Shown here in pieces: positions 48,933 to 60,570 of a DNA stretch of 64,000 bases. The DNA is from Ornithinimicrobium avium (GTDB lineage Bacteria > Actinomycetota > Actinomycetes > Actinomycetales > Dermatophilaceae), in contig NZ_CP031229.1 of the NCBI RefSeq assembly GCF_003351765.1, forward strand, positions 1,364,001 to 1,428,000. The letters are read 5' to 3'. Position 1 is the first letter of the stretch. Every line of letters starts with the position of its first letter. The position numbers and the translations under genes were made by a program. Below the pieces are notes generated by a model, which ran no database searches, was not told where the DNA came from, and saw nothing but the letters and a program-made list of their open reading frames with translations.

Positions 48933-48982
48933 GCATGCTGGCCCGCAGGCTCCGGCTAGGATCTGCGGGCCGCTGGCATGCC
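48932..48982. promoter_or_regulatory. Nested inverted repeat containing a -10-like element
   Basis: GGCATGC (48932-48938) pairs with GCATGCC (48976-48982). GGCCCGCAG (48940-48948) pairs with CTGCGGGCC (48963-48971). The unpaired centre holds TAGGAT (48957-48962), a plausible -10 for the gene starting at 49061. It may be an operator or a stable mRNA structure. Confidence 0.5.
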
Positions 48983-49060
48983 GGCCGGCTCGTGGCCCCG
49001 CCACGCGCCTGACCGGCACGTGCACCACCCCCGTGAACCGCTGACAGGAGCTTGCCGCAC

Positions 49061-50494
49061 ATGACTGACGCCGCGACCGCACCCGCCCCCGTGTCCGACC
49101 GACGGACGGACGTTCCGTTCGAGCCGGGCGTCGGCGCCCACCTGGAGCACTCCGCCGAGCCGCAGGACGTGCGCTGGACGTTCGCGCCGTTCGACGTGGC
49201 TGCGGCCTGGACCAAGGGGTGGGTGGACTGGACCACGAACGCCGTGCGCCGCGGCAGCACCCCGCTAGGGGTGCTCGCGGACGCGCAGCGCTTCTGGTCG
49301 GTCGCGACCGAGCGGAAGCAGCCCGCCTGGTCCACGCCCTTCCGGGTCGTGCGCGAGTGGCCCGTCGCGCGCCTCCTCGACTTCTCCACCGAGCCCGGCT
49401 CCGACGTCGTCCCGACCGTCTTCCTGCCGCCGCAGGCGGGGCATGCGTCGACGATCGTCGACCACGCTCCTGGCCAGAGCCAGGTCGTCACCGCCCTCGA
49501 GGAAGGCCTGACCCGCCTGTTCGTCGTGGACTGGCTGGGCGCCACGACGGCGACCAAGGACACCACCGTCGAGGACTACGTGAAGGTCCTGGACGAGACG
49601 CTCGCACAGCTCGGCGGCCGGGCCAACCTGGTGGGCGACTGCCAGGGCGGCTGGCTGGCCACGATCTACGCGGCGCTGCGCCCCGGGTCCGTCGCCTCCC
49701 TGACGATCGGCGCGGCCCCCATCGACTTCCACGCCGGCGCCGGCGCGATCCAGGACTGGGTCGACTCGATGGGCAGCGAGGAGGACCCGATGCTGGGCTA
49801 CCGGCTGCTGGTCGAGGCCAACGGCGGGGTCCACCGTGGGGAGCTGCAGGTCAACGGCTTCAAGATGATGGAGCCGGCCGGCGAGCTGACCCGCCTGGCC
49901 GACCTCTGGGCCAACGTCGGCGACCCGGAGCACGTGGAGCGCTACCGTCGCTTCGTCTCGTGGTTCGAGACCCCGCAGGACATGCCCGGCGCGTTCTACC
50001 TCTGGACCGTCGAGCACCTGTTCCTCAACAACGAGCTCGTCGCGGGCACCCTGCAGGTCGGCGACGAGACGGTCGACCTGGGTCGGATCACGATGCCGGT
50101 CAACCTGCTGGCCGGCACCGGCGACCACATCACGCCGCCCGGACAGGTCTGGGCCCTGGCCGAGCACGTGTCGACCCCGCCCGAGGACGTGAGCAGCCAC
50201 TTCGTCGAGGCCGGCCATCTGGGCCTGTTCATGGGCCGACGCGCGCTCAAGGAGCACTGGGCCCCGCTGTTCAGGAGCGTCCGCGAGAAGACCGCGGTCG
50301 CCCCCGCGCAGAGCAAGCCGGCTCCGAAGCCGGCATCCGCGCCGAAGACCTCGGCGGCGAAGAAGGCACCGGCGAAGAAGGCACCGGCGAAGAAGGCACC
50401 GGTTCAGACAGCGCCCACCGCCAAGACCGAGCCGGCCAGCACGCCTGTGGCCAAGCCCTCGACGGCGAGGAAGGACAGCCCCAAGAAGGCCTGA
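49061..50494 (+). CDS. PHA-synthase-related alpha/beta hydrolase with histone-like C-terminal tail
   Basis: The 477-residue protein has an alpha/beta hydrolase core. A cysteine-containing lipase box, VGDCQGGW, is similar to the PHA synthase box. The Asp is in GTGDHITPPG and the His in EAGHLGLF. It could be a PHA synthase relative or a depolymerase. The last 75 residues are rich in Lys, Ala and Pro (AAKKAPAKKAPAKKAP) and resemble histone H1 and the PhaF-type phasin tail that binds DNA. Three perfect 15-base repeats (50356-50400) encode part of it. The ATG at 49061 has AGGAG about ten bases upstream. Confidence 0.75.
   Translation: MTDAATAPAPVSDRRTDVPFEPGVGAHLEHSAEPQDVRWTFAPFDVAAAWTKGWVDWTTNAVRRGSTPLGVLADAQRFWSVATERKQPAWSTPFRVVREWPVARLLDFSTEPGSDVVPTVFLPPQAGHASTIVDHAPGQSQVVTALEEGLTRLFVVDWLGATTATKDTTVEDYVKVLDETLAQLGGRANLVGDCQGGWLATIYAALRPGSVASLTIGAAPIDFHAGAGAIQDWVDSMGSEEDPMLGYRLLVEANGGVHRGELQVNGFKMMEPAGELTRLADLWANVGDPEHVERYRRFVSWFETPQDMPGAFYLWTVEHLFLNNELVAGTLQVGDETVDLGRITMPVNLLAGTGDHITPPGQVWALAEHVSTPPEDVSSHFVEAGHLGLFMGRRALKEHWAPLFRSVREKTAVAPAQSKPAPKPASAPKTSAAKKAPAKKAPAKKAPVQTAPTAKTEPASTPVAKPSTARKDSPKKA
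50356..50400 (+). repeat. Three perfect 15-base coding repeats
   Basis: GGCGAAGAAGGCACC occurs three times in tandem inside the Lys/Ala tail of the preceding gene. Repeat-number change would alter the tail by five residues per unit without shifting the frame. Confidence 0.9.
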
Positions 50495-50501
50495 GGTCGG
50501 A

Positions 50502-50534
50502 CCTGGCCGCCGCTTGCGCCAGGTGGCGGCCAGG
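50502..50534. terminator. Hairpin between convergent PHA genes
   Basis: CCTGGCCGCC (50502-50511) pairs with GGCGGCCAGG (50525-50534) around a 13-base loop. It separates the gene ending at 50494 from phaB, which ends at 50634 on the other strand. Confidence 0.7.
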
Positions 50535-50633
50535 ACGACCGACACGCCGCAGCGCACCTCGTCGTCGTGCACGCCACGCCGGCGCATGGCACCGGTGGGT
50601 GAAGCCGGGGCGGCGTGCCGGGGCGTGCTGAGC

Positions 50634-51449
50634 TCACATGTCCATGCCGCCGTTGACGCCCCAGACCTGGCCGGTGATGTAGGCGGACTTGTCCGCGCAC
50701 AGGAAGTGCACGACGCGGGCGATCTCGTCCGGGTGGGCCAGCCGGGCCATCGGGATCTGGCCCTTGATCTTGTCGAGCACCTTCTCCGGCACCGCCTCGA
50801 CCATCTCGGTGTTGACGTAGCCCGGCGTCACCGTGTTGACGGTCAGCCCGATCGAGCCGGTGTCGAGCTTGCCGGCACGCTGCAGGTGGAAGACGGCCTC
50901 GCGGGCCAGCGTCTTGGTCAGACCGAACAGTCCGGACTTGGACGCGGCGTAGTTGGCCTGGCCGATGTTGCCCATCTCCCCGATGATCGAGGAGACGTTG
51001 ACGATGCGGCCGGTGCCCCGCTCCACCATGTGCTTCAGGGCCGCCTGGGCCATGTAGAAGGTGCCGGACAGATTGACCGCCAGCACGGAGTCCCAGTCGT
51101 CGTCCTGCATCTTCAGCACCGTGCGGTCACGGGTGATGCCGGCGTTGTTGACGAGGATGTCGAGCTGGCCGTGCTGGGAGATGACCTCCTCGACGGTGCG
51201 GCGGCAGTCGTCCGCCGTGGCCACGTTGCCCTGGTGCACCGAGAAGCTCGACCCGGGGAACTGTTCCTGCAGCTGACCCAGGAACTCCTGGGCCCGCTCC
51301 TGGTCGCGGCCGTAGCCCATGGCGACGGTGGCTCCCTGGTCGGCGAAGCTTCGGCTGATCGCGGCGCCGATGCCCCGGGTCCCCCCGGTCACGAGGGCGA
51401 CACGACCGGCGAGCTTGCTCCCGCGTGGTCCTGTGGTCTGCTCTGACAT
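50634..51449 (-). CDS. phaB: Acetoacetyl-CoA reductase
   Basis: The 271-residue SDR enzyme reduces acetoacetyl-CoA to (R)-3-hydroxybutyryl-CoA for PHA. The NADPH fold is VALVTGGTRGIGAAI (about residues 18-32). NNAG follows, and the catalytic Ser, Tyr and Lys are in VNVSSIIGEMGNIGQANYAASKSGL. The end PEKVLDKIKGQIPMARLAHPDEIARVVHFLCAD is characteristic of PhaB. AAGGAGAG lies six bases upstream of the ATG at 51449. It is convergent with the PHA-synthase-like gene. No phaA is in the window. Confidence 0.92.
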   Translation of the reverse strand: MSEQTTGPRGSKLAGRVALVTGGTRGIGAAISRSFADQGATVAMGYGRDQERAQEFLGQLQEQFPGSSFSVHQGNVATADDCRRTVEEVISQHGQLDILVNNAGITRDRTVLKMQDDDWDSVLAVNLSGTFYMAQAALKHMVERGTGRIVNVSSIIGEMGNIGQANYAASKSGLFGLTKTLAREAVFHLQRAGKLDTGSIGLTVNTVTPGYVNTEMVEAVPEKVLDKIKGQIPMARLAHPDEIARVVHFLCADKSAYITGQVWGVNGGMDM

Positions 51450-51534
51450 CTGGCTCTCCTTCGTCGGAGGATCGGCTGTCACCACACGCTACCCCTTCGC
51501 GCGGGCCGGCGGGCGGCCCCGACGGGAAGAGCGG

Positions 51535-52515
51535 TCAGCCGCACCTCGCGTCGGCGGACCGTACCGCTGCGAGCGCCTGCCCCAGCAGGTCCGGCGCGTC
51601 GTGCTCGAGCCACACGACCCGGGGGTCGCGCCCGAACCAGCGCTCCTGCCGGCGCGCCAGCCGCCGGGTGGCCATGACCGTCTCGGCCACGGCCGCCTCC
51701 TCGGTCAGCTCGCCGTCGAGCTGGCGCAGCACCTGGGCGTAACCGACGGCGCGCGAGGCGGTGCGCCCCTCGCGCAGCCCGGCCTCCACCAGGCCACGGA
51801 CCTCGCCGACCAGACCCGCCCCCCACATCGCCGACGCCCGGGCGGCGATCCGCTCGTCGAGCACCTCGCGGTCGGCACGCAGCCCGATCGTCACCGTCGG
51901 CTCGACGTGCTCGCGCGTGGGCATGGTGGCGCTGAACGGCCGGCCGGTCAGCTCGATCACCTCCAGGGCCCGGACGATCCGCCGTCCGTTGCGCCGCTCG
52001 ATCCGTGCCGCCGCCTCGGGGTCGCGCGCCGCCAGCTCCGACCCCAGCGACTCGACCCCCTCCGCCTCGAGCCGGGCCTCGAGCCGGGCGCGAACGTCGG
52101 GGTCGGTCGGCGGGATCTCGAGCCGGTCCAGCAGAGCGCGCACGTAGAGCCCGGAGCCGCCCACCACCACCGGCACCGCGCCCCGCTCCCGGATCGCCGC
52201 CAGGTCCGCCCGCGCGGCACCCTGGTATGCCGCGACGCTCGCCTCCTGCCTCACGTCCAGCACGTCCAGCTGGTGGTGCGGTATGCCGTGCCGCTCCGCC
52301 CCGGTCAGCTTCGCGGTGCCGACGTCCATGCCCCGGTAGAGCTGGGAGGCGTCGGCGTTGACGACCTCTCCGCCGAGCTGGACCGCCAGCTCGACCCCGA
52401 GGTCGGACTTGCCGGTGGCAGTGGGGCCGACCACGGCCACGACGGCCCGCCCGCCGCCGGAGGAAGACGGCGCGCCGTGGGCGGGGTCGGACGGCGGGGC
52501 GGACACGTCTGCCAT
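51535..52515 (-). CDS. miaA: tRNA dimethylallyltransferase
   Basis: The 326-residue enzyme adds a dimethylallyl group to A37 of tRNAs reading UNN codons. The P-loop is VVGPTATGKSDLGVELA (residues about 28-44). NADASQLYRGMDVGTAKL, HHQLDVLDV and the catalytic GGSGLYVRALLDRLEIP follow. The Arg-rich tail RRLARRQERWFGRDP is family-typical. A signal for export is absent. The ATG at 52515 starts the conserved part. It is divergent from the PPDK regulator. Confidence 0.94.
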   Translation of the reverse strand: MADVSAPPSDPAHGAPSSSGGGRAVVAVVGPTATGKSDLGVELAVQLGGEVVNADASQLYRGMDVGTAKLTGAERHGIPHHQLDVLDVRQEASVAAYQGAARADLAAIRERGAVPVVVGGSGLYVRALLDRLEIPPTDPDVRARLEARLEAEGVESLGSELAARDPEAAARIERRNGRRIVRALEVIELTGRPFSATMPTREHVEPTVTIGLRADREVLDERIAARASAMWGAGLVGEVRGLVEAGLREGRTASRAVGYAQVLRQLDGELTEEAAVAETVMATRRLARRQERWFGRDPRVVWLEHDAPDLLGQALAAVRSADARCG

Positions 52516-52700
52516 CCTGTCACCGTCCGCCCAGAGCGGGTCCTCGCCGCCGGGCAGGACCCGAGGTCCCGAGGCCGAGGGCGTCGAGGAGACCGAGGAC
52601 AGCGGGGACGCGGAGGGCACCGGCGACGCGGTCCCGCCCCGTGAGCGCAACGAACCGGTCCGACCGCGCCGGGGGGCCTGCACCCCATACCCTGGCACCC

Positions 52701-53549
52701 ATGGTCGACACCCCGATCGAGGTCCACATCATCGCCGACTCCACCGGCGACACCGCCGCACGCGTGGCCCGTGCCGCGGCGGCCCAGTACGTCGGCTACG
52801 ACGTCCGCATCATCCGCCACCCCCGGCAGTCGACGGCCGACGGGCTGCACGACGCGTTCGCGCGGATGCGCCCGGACCGGGCGCGGACCGTCGTCTTCTC
52901 CACGGTCGTCGACGAGGTGCTCAGACGGCTGGTCTCCCAGCTGTGCAAGGACCGCGGGCTGCCGCACGCCGACCTGCTCGAGCCGGCCGTGGGGGCCCTG
53001 CGCGAGGTCACCGGGCGCGACCCCTCGCGGGTGGTCACGCCGGTCGGGGTGAGCGAGGACTACTTCAAGCGGGTCCAGGCCATGGAGTTCTCGATCGCCA
53101 ACGACGACGGGCACCTGTCCAACCACCTGCGCGAGGCCGACATCGTGCTCATCGGGGTGAGCCGCTCGGGCAAGACCCCGCTGTCGATGTACCTGGGCTA
53201 CCTGGGCTACAAGACCGCCAACATCCCGCTGGTCCCGGGCATCCCTGCTCCCGAGCAGCTCGCCCAGGTCCAGCGCTGGAAGATCGTCGGCCTGACCATC
53301 GACCCCGAGCGGCTCTCGGAGATCCGCACCCGGAGGGTGCGGGCGATGGGCTCGCACGCGCTCCAGCGCGACGGCTACACCGAGCTCGTGCGGATCTTCG
53401 ACGAGCTGGACGAGGTCGCCGGGGTGCAGCGCAGTCTCGGCTGCCCCGTGATCGACACCACGAACCTGGCGCTGGAGGAGGCGGCGGGCAGGGTGATCGA
53501 GCTGGTGCAGAAGCGCAAGGAGGCCGCGGCGGGCACGGGGGCACGCTGA
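52701..53549 (+). CDS. PPDK regulatory protein (bifunctional kinase/phosphotransferase, DUF299)
   Basis: The 282-residue protein switches pyruvate phosphate dikinase off and on by ADP-dependent phosphorylation of a threonine and phosphate-dependent removal. The Walker-A-like GVSRSGKTP lies at about residues 152-160, with IEVHIIADSTGDTAARVA at the start and GCPVIDTTNLALEEAA at the end. The gene sits 67 bases before the PPDK gene on the same strand, which fixes its target. The ATG at 52701 is adjacent to a start-like ACCC and begins the conserved part. Confidence 0.93.
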   Translation: MVDTPIEVHIIADSTGDTAARVARAAAAQYVGYDVRIIRHPRQSTADGLHDAFARMRPDRARTVVFSTVVDEVLRRLVSQLCKDRGLPHADLLEPAVGALREVTGRDPSRVVTPVGVSEDYFKRVQAMEFSIANDDGHLSNHLREADIVLIGVSRSGKTPLSMYLGYLGYKTANIPLVPGIPAPEQLAQVQRWKIVGLTIDPERLSEIRTRRVRAMGSHALQRDGYTELVRIFDELDEVAGVQRSLGCPVIDTTNLALEEAAGRVIELVQKRKEAAAGTGAR

Positions 53550-53616
53550 CGCTAAAGTGCGGCGTGAGGGCCACCAGGGCAGGAGCCCCGGGCGTATCGA
53601 AGGAGAGCGGACCGAG

Positions 53617-56270
<2,654 letters not shown>

Positions 56271-56274
<4 letters not shown>

Positions 56275-57086
56275 CCCCGGACGCTGACGGCGGGTGCGGT
56301 CAGGTCGTCGCCGACCTGGCCGCGCTCGGCGGCTTCTTCGTGCTCGCGGCGCCCCCTTCCCCAGGCACCGACGCCCTCCCCTGGGCCGACGCGCTGGCCG
56401 ACGAGGCTCTCCGCGCACGGTTCGCCACCGTGCGCGCGGCGCTCGCGGCCAGCAGCGGCCTGCCCCTCGATCAGGTGGACCTCAAGGTGGCGGTCTCCGC
56501 GACGCAGGTCGGGCTCGCCTCCCGGCTCTGGTCGGTCGCGCTCGCCGGCGCGGTCCTGCACGGCTGGCTGCCCGACCTCTCCCCGGCCAACCTGCTGGCC
56601 TCCCCCGGTCATCGCGGCCCGGTCCCGCTCGGGGTCGGGCGCCAGGGCCCGGGGTATGCCGTGCCGGCCGTCGGCGGCGACGCCGCGGCCGCCGCGTCGG
56701 TCGTGGCGGGCGCGGTCCTGCCCTCGCTGACCCTGCTCGCCGATGCGTGCGCTCGCACGGGCCGCACCCCGCGCAGGGTGCTGACGAGCAACGCGACCTC
56801 GGCCCTGGTCGGTGGCGCCCGCGTGCTCGCGGGCCTGCGGCCGCGCCAGGGGCCCGCCGCCTGGGCCCTCGCCCGAGCCCTGCTCGACCTCCCCCAGGTC
56901 GCCGACGGAGGCGCGAGGGTCGCCGCTGCCTCGCTGCCCGACGGGGTGGGCGGCGCGATGGAGCAGGCCGACGAGGCGTTCCTGCGCTCGGGGTGCTGCG
57001 TGTTCTACCGGCTGCCCGGGCACGGACTGTGCCCCGACTGCGTGCTCGCGCCCTCCCGCGCCGGCGAGGTGACCCCGGGGCACTGA
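56271..57086 (+). CDS. FhuF-like [2Fe-2S] protein
   Basis: The 271-residue protein has Ala-rich helices and a C-terminal cysteine set, SGCCVFYRLPGHGLCPDCVL (CC-x10-C-x2-C), as in the siderophore reductase FhuF. That makes a role in ferric siderophore reduction the closest guess. The N-terminal part, VDLKVAVSATQVGLASRLWSVAL, also fits the family. The GTG at 56271 overlaps the ppdK stop by four bases, so translation is coupled. That link to PPDK has no obvious metabolic reason. Confidence 0.78.
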
Positions 57087-57108
57087 GCTGGCTCGGGCCA
57101 CGTGCGGA

Positions 57109-58311
57109 TCAGCGCGGGCGCACGCCGCCGGTGCCGGTCCCCTCGTCGAAGGCGTAGACCTCGACCCCGTCGAGGTAGGTGCGCAGCACCCGCGAGCTCA
57201 GCGCGAGGGGGTCCCCGGACCACAGCACGACGTCCGCGTCCTTGCCCGGGGTGATGCTGCCGACCCGGTCGTCGACACCCAGGACCCGTGCCGGGTTGAT
57301 CGTCACGGCCCGCAGTGCGGCGTCGCGGTCCATCCCCTCGCGGACCGCGAGCGCGGCCTGGGTGATGAGGTACTCGATCGGCACGACCGGGTGGTCGGTG
57401 ATGATCGAGACCTCCACGCCCGCCCGGTCCAGGATTCCTGGCGCCCGCAGCGAGCGCTCGCGCACCTCGACCTTGGAGCGGCTGACGATGAGCGGGCCGT
57501 AGAGGACCGGCACACCCTTCTCGGCCAGCAGGTCGGCGAGCAGGTAGCTCTCCGTGCCGTGGTCGAGCACGAGCCGGTAGCCGAACTCGTCGGCCAGCCG
57601 CAGCGCGGTGGCGATGTCGTCGGCGCGGTGGCAGTGCTGTCGCCACGGGATCTCCCGCTCCAGCACCCTGACCAGGATGTCGCCGACCAGGTCGGTGTCC
57701 ACGGGGGCGTCGGCCGCCTCGACGCGCGCCCGGTAGGAGCGGGCGGCCGCGAAGGCCTTGCGCAGCACCAGCGCCACGCCGAGCCGGGTGGCAGGGGTCT
57801 TGTTCTGCTCGCCGTAGACCCGCTTGGGGTTCTCTCCCAGCGCCGACTTCACGCCGGAGGGGTTGCGCAGGACCATCTCGTCGACGTAGCGCCCGTAGGT
57901 CTTCAGCGCCACGGCCTGGCCGCCGATCGGGTTGCCGGAGCCGGGGTTGACGTTGACGGTCGTGATCCCGCCCATGAGGGCGTCGTCGAAGCCCTGCTCG
58001 CGGGGGTTGATGGCGTCGATCGCGCGGGCCGCGGCCATGACGGGGTCGGTCATCTCGTTGGTGTCCTGGCCGGCCCAGCCCTCGCCCTCCTCCCACACGC
58101 CGAGGTGCACGTGCGCGTCCACGAGCCCCGGCAGCAGCCAGCCGCCGGTGCAGTCGACGACCTCGGCGTCCTCGGGCACCGCCACGTCCGCCCGGCCGCC
58201 GACCGCCTCCACCCGGCCGTCCCGCAGCAGGACGGCACCGTCCTCCAGCGGCTCCTGGTCGATCGTCACGACGCGGCCTCCGAGGAGTGCGATCGGGCGG
58301 TCCTGGGTCAT
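57109..58311 (-). CDS. Amidohydrolase family protein (imidazolonepropionase-like)
   Basis: The 400-residue protein has the amidohydrolase fold with the metal motif VDAHVHLGVWEE (about residues 64-75). A second metal region is WRQHCHRADDIATAL, with His and Asp in IITDHPVVP. A beta-sandwich at both ends begins ALLGGRVVTIDQE. The substrate is not set by sequence; related actinobacterial enzymes cleave amides, ureas and dipeptides. AAGGAG lies 8 bases upstream of the ATG at 58311. It stands alone between the FhuF-like gene and whiB. Confidence 0.85.
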   Translation of the reverse strand: MTQDRPIALLGGRVVTIDQEPLEDGAVLLRDGRVEAVGGRADVAVPEDAEVVDCTGGWLLPGLVDAHVHLGVWEEGEGWAGQDTNEMTDPVMAAARAIDAINPREQGFDDALMGGITTVNVNPGSGNPIGGQAVALKTYGRYVDEMVLRNPSGVKSALGENPKRVYGEQNKTPATRLGVALVLRKAFAAARSYRARVEAADAPVDTDLVGDILVRVLEREIPWRQHCHRADDIATALRLADEFGYRLVLDHGTESYLLADLLAEKGVPVLYGPLIVSRSKVEVRERSLRAPGILDRAGVEVSIITDHPVVPIEYLITQAALAVREGMDRDAALRAVTINPARVLGVDDRVGSITPGKDADVVLWSGDPLALSSRVLRTYLDGVEVYAFDEGTGTGGVRPR

Positions 58312-58645
58312 CTGCTGTCTCCTTGCTCCGGGGCTGGTCGTCGTGGCTCGACGCCCACCGCCCACCCTACGCACCGCCGGATGTGATGGACGCCTCACCT
58401 ACCGGCGCGTAATGGACCGGGCAGATCCCTTGTGCTGGCCGCCTCCCCTCTGGGAGGATGGGGAACACTGAGCGGACGCCTCGCGTTGGCACAGACGAAG
58501 CGCGAGACGACCTCACCCTGCGAGGTGGTCGAGACCGATACACCGACGTGTCGCCCGCCGACCCGGTGGTGGACCCAGTTCCCCGGACGGCGCGGTGACC
58601 ACGATTTGCTGCCCGGCACCGGGCGCGGACCAAGGAGCACGACTG
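58312..58645. other. 334-base intergenic region upstream of whiB1
   Basis: No protein gene is supported here. It should hold the promoters of the amidohydrolase and of whiB. A CCTCCC/GGGAGG hairpin with a four-base loop (58442-58457) and a dyad ACAC-N4-GTGT (58540-58551) are seen. The long leader before whiB suggests regulated transcription. Confidence 0.5.
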
Positions 58646-58894
58646 ATGGACTGGCGCGATCGCGCAGCCTGCCTGGACGAGGATCCCGAGCTGTTCTTCC
58701 CCATCGGGAACACCGGGCCCGCCCTGCAGCAGATCGAGGATGCGAAGGCCATCTGCCGCACCTGCCCCGTGATCGACGAGTGTCTGCGGTTCGCGCTGGA
58801 GAACGGACAGGACGCCGGGGTGTGGGGCGGTCTATCCGAGGACGAGCGCCGCGCGCTCAAGCGCCGCAAGGCCCGCGCCCGCCGCGCCGGCTGA
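58646..58894 (+). CDS. whiB1: WhiB1-type iron-sulfur regulator
   Basis: The 82-residue protein holds the WhiB domain. Four cysteines for the [4Fe-4S] cluster lie in AACLDED, AICRTCPVIDEC (Cys-x2-Cys-x5-Cys). The GVWGG turn and the basic C-terminus RRALKRRKARARR follow. The region ELFFPIGNTGPALQQIEDAK is that of the WhiB1/WblE group, an essential nitric-oxide-sensing regulator. AAGGAG is 8 bases from the ATG. It lies beside pdtaS, convergent, as in Mycobacterium (Rv3219/Rv3220c), which supports the assignment. Confidence 0.93.
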   Translation: MDWRDRAACLDEDPELFFPIGNTGPALQQIEDAKAICRTCPVIDECLRFALENGQDAGVWGGLSEDERRALKRRKARARRAG

Positions 58895-58946
58895 CCCGCC
58901 CCCCAGCACTACGGTCGTCTCCAGTCCCTGAGTCGTCTCCGGCCCC

Positions 58947-60467
58947 TCAGTCGTAGGTCGAGGACCGCAGCCGCACGGTGAACCGCACGACGGTGCCGTG
59001 CGGCTGCACCGCCTCCCAGCTGATCGTGCCGCGCAGGTCGCTGATGAGCGCCTCGACGATCTGCATACCCAGCCCTGAGCGGTCCGGCCCGTCGGTCCTC
59101 TCGGGCAGGCCCTGACCGTTGTCGCTGACCGTGACGTCGATGACGTCCTGGTCCTCGACCCGGTGCCGTCGCGCCTCGACCACGACCCGCGGCGCGGCCC
59201 GGTCCGCGCGCGGACCGGCACCGTCGCGGCGCTCCTCGAACCCGTGCTCCACCGCGTTGTGCACCAGCTCGGCCAGCACCATCGCCAGGTGGGTGGAGTC
59301 CTCGGCCATCAGCCGGCCGAAGGAGCCCCGCAGCTCGGTGGCCACCACGCTGCCCGTGGAGGCGACCTCCACGGTGGCCCGCAGGACGCGGTTGGCGACC
59401 TCGTCGAACTCCATGTGTTCGGACATGCCCTGGCTCAGCGTGTCGTGCACGAGCGCTACCGTCGACAGCCTGCGTCCGGCCTCCGCCAGCGCCTCGCGGG
59501 CGCCGGCGTCCTCCAGCCGGCGCGACTGGATGCGCAGCAGCGCGGCGACCGTCTGCAGGTTGTTCTTGACCCTGTGGTGGATCTCCCGGATCGTCGCGTC
59601 CTTGCTCAGCAGCTCGCGCTCGCGGCGGCGGATCTCGCTGACGTCGCGCAGCAGCAGGAGGGCACCGATGCGGGTCCCCGACCGGGTGAGCGGCACGGCC
59701 CGCAGGGTCAGGTTCGTGCCGCCCGTCTCGATCTCGGTGCCCCACGGCGCACGCCCCGTCAGCACGAGCGGCACGGCCTCGTCGATGGTCGTGCCGGGCA
59801 GCAGCCGGCTGGTGACGATCTCGGACAGGTCGGCGCCATTGACCTGGTCGGTGTGGCCCAGCCGACGCAGCGCCGAGACGGCGTTGGGACTGGCGTAGTC
59901 GATGAGCCCGTCGGCGGTCAGCCGCACCACGCCGTCGCCCACCCGGGGGGTGCCGCGGCCCACGCCGGTCGCAGCGCCGTCGATCGGGAAGCCGCCCTCA
60001 GCGACCATCCCGAACAGCTGCTGGCTGATCTGCAGGTAGTTGACCTCCAGGCCGCCCTGCTGTCGCATGTTCTGCAGGTCGGTATGCCGCACCAGCACCG
60101 CGATCGTGCGGCCGCCGTGGACGACCGGGACGTACTGCTCGCGGACGTAGCCCAGCTCCTCCGGCGTCACCGACCGGCCGGTGCTCAGGACGTGGCCCAG
60201 CCAGCGCTCGCGATCGGCCGAGGCGGGCGAGCCGATGACGTCCTCGTGGTAGAAGTTCGGACCGGTCGTCGGCCGGGCGTGCGAGGCGAGGAACCAGGGC
60301 GAGACGTGCGGGTCCTGCTCGTCGTCGGCCCCGACCGGGATCCACAGGGTCAGGTCGGCGAAGGACAGGTCGGCCACCATCTGCCAGTCGCCTACCAGGC
60401 GGTGCAGCCAGTCGACGTCCGCGGCGGACAGCGCCGTCCGGGAGAGGGTGTCACGCAGGGTCGGCAC
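58947..60467 (-). CDS. pdtaS: PdtaS-type sensor histidine kinase
   Basis: The 506-residue cytosolic kinase has a GAF-like region (about 1-165), a PAS domain (about 185-280) and a HisKA_2 dimerisation/phosphorylation helix. Its His lies near residue 297 in REIHHRVKNNLQTVAALLRIQ. The HATPase_c domain has VLAELVHNAVEHGFEER and DNGQGLP, ending GTVVRFTVRLRS. There is no membrane helix. PdtaS phosphorylates the RNA-binding regulator PdtaR. Its position next to whiB1 is the conserved actinobacterial order. A hairpin at 60516-60547 separates it from gdh. Confidence 0.92.
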   Translation of the reverse strand: MPTLRDTLSRTALSAADVDWLHRLVGDWQMVADLSFADLTLWIPVGADDEQDPHVSPWFLASHARPTTGPNFYHEDVIGSPASADRERWLGHVLSTGRSVTPEELGYVREQYVPVVHGGRTIAVLVRHTDLQNMRQQGGLEVNYLQISQQLFGMVAEGGFPIDGAATGVGRGTPRVGDGVVRLTADGLIDYASPNAVSALRRLGHTDQVNGADLSEIVTSRLLPGTTIDEAVPLVLTGRAPWGTEIETGGTNLTLRAVPLTRSGTRIGALLLLRDVSEIRRRERELLSKDATIREIHHRVKNNLQTVAALLRIQSRRLEDAGAREALAEAGRRLSTVALVHDTLSQGMSEHMEFDEVANRVLRATVEVASTGSVVATELRGSFGRLMAEDSTHLAMVLAELVHNAVEHGFEERRDGAGPRADRAAPRVVVEARRHRVEDQDVIDVTVSDNGQGLPERTDGPDRSGLGMQIVEALISDLRGTISWEAVQPHGTVVRFTVRLRSSTYD

Positions 60468-60515
60468 GGGGGAACTCTAACCCGCGCGGTGCCGATCCGG
60501 CCCCGGTCGACGGGA

Positions 60516-60547
60516 GCCGCCGCGCCCCGGGACGTGGGCGCGGCGGC
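60516..60547. terminator. 12-base hairpin after the glutamate dehydrogenase gene
   Basis: GCCGCCGCGCCC (60516-60527) and GGGCGCGGCGGC (60536-60547) form a perfect stem with an eight-base loop. It lies after the minus-strand gene that ends at 60571 and upstream of pdtaS. Confidence 0.7.
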
Positions 60548-60570
60548 CGCTGGTGGGGCGGCAGGGCCGC

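Noticed and set aside
58540..58551. Dyad ACAC-N4-GTGT upstream of whiB1 as a CRP site
   Set aside because: It does not fit the TGTGA-N6-TCACA consensus, so no CRP site is claimed.
58908..58955. Repeated GTCGTCTCC in the gap between whiB1 and pdtaS
   Set aside because: The repeats are short and imperfect and lie partly in the pdtaS 3' end. No functional reading is supported.
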